From positions 1-54,484 of the forward strand of contig JANQHE010000025.1 of assembly GCA_028282785.1 (NCBI GenBank): a DNA stretch of 54,484 bases, written 5' to 3'. Positions 51,755-54,484 of the stretch are shown here, piece by piece. How positions within the stretch are numbered: the first letter of the stretch is position 1; every line of letters begins with the position of its first letter. The notes under the pieces are model-generated. The model made no database searches and was not told the origin of the DNA. It worked only from the letters and a program-made list of their open reading frames with translations. The DNA is from Bacteroidales bacterium. Its GTDB lineage: Bacteria > Bacteroidota > Bacteroidia > Bacteroidales > UBA12077. The position numbers and the translations under genes are program-made.

Positions 51755-52708
51755 ATGAAAACGTTCGAATATAAAGAGAAGAAAGATACGCGATCAGGTT
51801 TTGGAGCCGGATTATTTGAATTAGGAAAGAAAAACGAAAATATAGTTGCTTTATGTGCAGATTTAACAGGGTCGTTAAAAATGAATGAGTTTGCTGATGA
51901 ATTTGCCGATAGATTTTATCAGTGTGGTATTGCAGAAGCAAATATGATGGGAGTTGCAGCAGGTTTAACAATTGGTGGAAAAATTCCCTTTGCCGGAACA
52001 TTTGCGAATTTTGCCACCGGGCGCGTTTATGATCAGATAAGACAATCGATAGCTTATTCGGAAAAAAATGTAAAGATATGTGCTTCACATGCAGGATTAA
52101 CACTCGGTGAAGATGGGGCAACCCACCAAATAATGGAAGATATCGGTTTAATGAAGATGCTTCCTGGAATGGTAGTTATCAATCCTTGTGATTACAACCA
52201 AACAAAAGCTGCTACTATTGCAATTGCAGAACACGAAGGTCCTGTTTATCTCCGTTTTGGACGTCCAAAGGTTCCAAATTTTACTCCTGAAGATCAAAAA
52301 TTTGAAATTGGTAAAGCTTTATTATTAACTAAAGGAACAGATGTAACAATTGCTGCAACAGGTCATTTAGTATGGAAATCTATTGAAGCTGCTGAAAAAC
52401 TTGAAGAAAAAGGAATATCTGTTGAGTTAATTAACATACATACCATAAAACCTCTTGATCAAGAAACTATTCTAAACTCTGTTTCTAAAACAAAAGCAAT
52501 TGTTACGGCAGAAGAACATCTTTTAAATGGTGGATTAGGAGATTCCATTGCCCAGTTGCTAAGCAGAAAAATGCCAACTCCAATAGAAATGGTTGCTGTT
52601 GATGACAAATTTGGTGAAAGTGGAAAACCCGGCGAGCTTTTAACCAAATATGGAATTGATACTAATAATATAGTTTCTGCTGTAGAAAATGTTCTAAAAA
52701 GAAAATAA
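51755..52708 (+). CDS. Transketolase, C-terminal subunit (split enzyme)
   Basis: 317 residues covering the pyrimidine-binding and C-terminal domains. [22 protein letters not shown] and [34 protein letters not shown] hold the conserved glutamate that activates thiamine. [22 protein letters not shown] and [11 protein letters not shown] follow. It is the partner of the protein encoded at 49074-49919. It is separated from that gene by the MgsA-like and VWA genes and by 7 bp from the VWA gene, so all four are probably one transcript. Confidence 0.95.
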   Translation: MKTFEYKEKKDTRSGFGAGLFELGKKNENIVALCADLTGSLKMNEFADEFADRFYQCGIAEANMMGVAAGLTIGGKIPFAGTFANFATGRVYDQIRQSIAYSEKNVKICASHAGLTLGEDGATHQIMEDIGLMKMLPGMVVINPCDYNQTKAATIAIAEHEGPVYLRFGRPKVPNFTPEDQKFEIGKALLLTKGTDVTIAATGHLVWKSIEAAEKLEEKGISVELINIHTIKPLDQETILNSVSKTKAIVTAEEHLLNGGLGDSIAQLLSRKMPTPIEMVAVDDKFGESGKPGELLTKYGIDTNNIVSAVENVLKRK

Positions 52709-52711
52709 CAT

Positions 52712-52719
52712 TATCTTTG
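52712..52719 (+). promoter_or_regulatory. -7 promoter box TATCTTTG before the sigma-factor gene
   Basis: A perfect TAnnTTTG match 38 bp upstream of the sigma-factor ATG. It is the same octamer as the nqr box. It suggests that the last three genes form their own unit. Confidence 0.55.
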
Positions 52720-52757
52720 TAATCACTTTTTATAACCGGTGAACTCTTCACTGCATT

Positions 52758-53306
52758 ATGTCAGATTACAACGATAAGGAGTTATTAACTCTCTTTAAAG
52801 ACATCGAAAAACGCAATTATGCATTTAACCTGATAGTTCGAAAATATCAGGTAAAGCTATATTGGCATATTCGAAAAATTGTAATCAAACATGATGATAC
52901 AAATGATATCCTCCAAAACACTTTTGTAAAAGCCTGGAAAGGATTGGATGGATTTCGTGAAGATTCAAAACTATATACCTGGTTATATCGTATAGCAACT
53001 AATGAATCATTAACATTCTTAAAACAACAAAAAACGAAATACTTAATGCCTTTAGTTGATTACGAAAATCAGTTAAAGGAAAGCCTTGAAAGCGATGAGT
53101 ATTTTAATGGGGATGAAATACAACGTAAGCTTCAAAAGGCTATTCTTGATTTACCTGAAAAACAGCGCATTGTTTTTAATATGAAGTATTTCGATGAAAT
53201 GAAATACGACGATATGGCTGAAATACTTAAAACATCGGTAGGTGCATTAAAAGCATCATATCATCATGCTGTAAAGAAAATTGAGAATTATTTTAAGGAA
53301 GATTAA
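52758..53306 (+). CDS. RNA polymerase sigma-70 family (ECF-type) sigma factor
   Basis: 182 residues. Region 2 is visible at about 15-80 (RKYQVKLYWHIRKIVIKHDDTNDILQNTFVKAWKGLDGF) and region 4 near 120-180 (DLPEKQRIVFNMKYFDEMKYDDMAEIL ending in a helix-turn-helix). It should direct polymerase to a stress or surface regulon. The two following genes encode a membrane protein and a periplasmic one, which fits a sigma/anti-sigma unit. Confidence 0.93.
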   Translation: MSDYNDKELLTLFKDIEKRNYAFNLIVRKYQVKLYWHIRKIVIKHDDTNDILQNTFVKAWKGLDGFREDSKLYTWLYRIATNESLTFLKQQKTKYLMPLVDYENQLKESLESDEYFNGDEIQRKLQKAILDLPEKQRIVFNMKYFDEMKYDDMAEILKTSVGALKASYHHAVKKIENYFKED

Positions 53307-53366
53307 ACTATTAATTTATTTAAACGTCAAAAAGACAGGGAAAAACAATAAGGGGAACTTATTAAA

Positions 53367-53810
53367 ATGAAAAATTTTAGCAAGAAATTGGATAAAATTA
53401 AGGCAAATAAAAGTAATCCGTTTTCTGTTCCTGATGGATATTTTGAAGACTTTCCAACAAGAATGCAGGAAAGAATTATATCCGAAAACAAGGAATATAA
53501 ATGGATAATTAAGCTATTTAAATATGTAAAGCCGCAATTTGCTCTAGGTTTTATGATCGTTGCTTTTACGGTCATTGCTTATACTACTGCAAATTTTATT
53601 TTATCAAATCGTACCAACAATATCGATTCTGAGTTATTTACACGAACAATAGAAGTCGATCCTTCTGAATTTACAGAACAACATTTTATTGATGTTTTGT
53701 TAGAGGATGAAAAAAGATTTGAAGAAGAAAAAAAGGAAGAAACTGACTTCTATATTCATTACTTAGTTGATGAAGATATCGACTATAGAACTTTAATTGA
53801 TGAGTTATGA
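53367..53810 (+). CDS. Hypothetical membrane protein, possible anti-sigma partner
   Basis: 147 residues. The N-terminus has the Bacteroidota motif NPFSVPDGYFEDFPTRMQERI (about 17-37), and a single membrane segment follows at about 54-76. The C-terminal, probably periplasmic part is very acidic. Proteins of this type follow ECF sigma genes in Bacteroidota and may hold the sigma factor at the membrane. No zinc-finger anti-sigma motif is present, so this is an inference. It overlaps the next gene by 4 bp (ATGA). Confidence 0.65.
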   Translation: MKNFSKKLDKIKANKSNPFSVPDGYFEDFPTRMQERIISENKEYKWIIKLFKYVKPQFALGFMIVAFTVIAYTTANFILSNRTNNIDSELFTRTIEVDPSEFTEQHFIDVLLEDEKRFEEEKKEETDFYIHYLVDEDIDYRTLIDEL

Positions 53811-54289
53811 AAATGATAAAATTAAAACACATCCAATCATTAGTTCTAATAGTAACTTTAATGATTTGTACTATCCCAATTAGTGCACAAGAAGAGCCAA
53901 AGTCTGATAAAGAACAAGAAATTAAATCTCAAAGAATTGCATTTTTTACTGATAAGATTGGCTTAACTCCGGATGAAGCGCAAGTTTTTTGGCCTATTTA
54001 CAATGCATATTGGGACAGAAAAAATAGCATCATTGCTGATCGAAAAGAAAAGATGACCTATTTTGCTGAAAACTTTGAAATCATGAGTAATGAAGAAATG
54101 ATTAAATATGCTGATCAGTACATTCATTACGAAATGGAATTAGCGGAACTCTTAGATCAGTACCATATAAAATTCAAAGAAATATTACCCATTGACAAAG
54201 TAATGAAGATTTACCTTGCTGATTACGAATTTAAAACCTATTTACTTAAGAAAATCCGTGAAAGTGGAAAGGATAAAAAGAAAGATTAA
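53807..54289 (+). CDS. Exported helical protein, Spy/CpxP-like in style
   Basis: 160 residues. A signal peptide (about 1-27, ISAQE) is followed by a helical protein with IGLTPDEAQVFWPIYNAYWDRKN, similar in pattern to the LTxxQ-type periplasmic sensors. Arg and Lys pairs are common, and the C-terminus is basic (KDKKKD). It may sense envelope stress for the sigma factor upstream. Translation is coupled to the previous gene by a 4-bp overlap. Function not proven. Confidence 0.65.
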   Translation: MKMIKLKHIQSLVLIVTLMICTIPISAQEEPKSDKEQEIKSQRIAFFTDKIGLTPDEAQVFWPIYNAYWDRKNSIIADRKEKMTYFAENFEIMSNEEMIKYADQYIHYEMELAELLDQYHIKFKEILPIDKVMKIYLADYEFKTYLLKKIRESGKDKKKD

Positions 54290-54484
54290 TAGCTTCAATT
54301 ATCTAAACTTGCTTTTTCATTTTAAGAATATTTAAAGTTTCCGTATTTTTCTTAATAAATTTTAAGTGAAATTTGTTTTGATACTATTTTTTTACTTAGA
54401 TTTGTTATACCTTGAAAAAGATTGCCTTTTTTGATTATGAGAGAAATAGCATTGTTAACTTTCCTGTAATATTGTACAATCATT

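Noticed and set aside
54437-54470. Short frame starting ATGAGAGAAATAG at the right edge
   Set aside because: It ends after 10 codons. I see nothing convincing in the final 195 bp.
1-54484. tRNA, rRNA, insertion sequences, prophage or toxin-antitoxin genes
   Set aside because: I looked for T-arm-like sequences, transposase motifs and phage genes on both strands and found none that hold up.

Overview
The window is a stretch of chromosome from a member of the Bacteroidota, most likely a marine or gliding Bacteroidales/Marinilabiliales-type organism. The evidence is the low G+C content, the absence of Shine-Dalgarno sequences, promoter boxes of the Bacteroidota form TTTG-N19-21-TAnnTTTG, a type IX secretion plug protein, the gliding genes gldE and gldD, a bacterial GGGP synthase, Na+-NQR, and the fused glycogen synthase/phosphorylase. 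It is mostly core genome. I see no prophage, insertion sequence, CRISPR array, tRNA or rRNA.

Layout. 1-3.5 kb: the end of a class IV aminotransferase, YqgE, an NhaC-type Na+/H+ antiporter and a MESH1-like HD hydrolase. 3.6-12.8 kb: a five-gene glycogen operon on the minus strand, in transcription order debranching enzyme, DUF2934 protein, GT4 glycosyltransferase, GH57 amylase, and a giant GT3 synthase-GT35 phosphorylase fusion closed by a hairpin. 13-24.6 kb: single genes, including secreted MsrB, B3/4 protein, PgeF, DUF4421, EamA transporter, VOC protein, an orphan methyltransferase, an S9 peptidase, the T9SS plug protein and a DHOD-like enzyme. 25-32.4 kb: nqrABCDEF plus apbE, which supplies the covalent FMN of NqrB and NqrC. 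32.5-36.7 kb: DsbD, RNase G, a 29-residue mS38/bS22-like ribosomal protein and HU. 36.8-41.8 kb: mutY-ssb-gldE-gldD-PPTase-GGGPS. 41.9-45.6 kb: a NUMOD4/HNH protein and an SOS1-like Na+/H+ antiporter with a cyclic-nucleotide domain. 45.7-48.9 kb: a PafA-like protein, CrcB and YchF. 49-54.3 kb: a split transketolase whose halves enclose an MgsA-like protein and a VWA protein, then a sigma factor followed by two membrane/periplasmic proteins.

Together, NQR, two different Na+/H+ antiporters and ApbE point to an organism that runs on a sodium cycle. The plug protein, GldD and GldE point to type IX secretion and gliding.

Main leads. (1) The two large gaps of the nqr operon are filled by 7-bp-period repeats in inverted orientation. 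One copy is empty (nqrA-nqrB). The other encloses a four-helix-bundle gene of the 23S rRNA intervening-sequence family (nqrE-nqrF), whose C-terminal helix is broken by two stop codons. This looks like an IVS-like element living between operon genes. (2) A 40-bp G+C-rich imperfect palindrome is inserted in the same reading frame in two unrelated genes, giving the peptides PARLSAGRAGPKG and PAHLSAGKAGPSG. (3) The PafA-like protein has lost nearly every known catalytic and metal-binding residue. (4) The MgsA-like protein between the transketolase halves lacks the catalytic aspartate. (5) The nqr leader carries three copies of TTAACACT that could form alternative hairpins.
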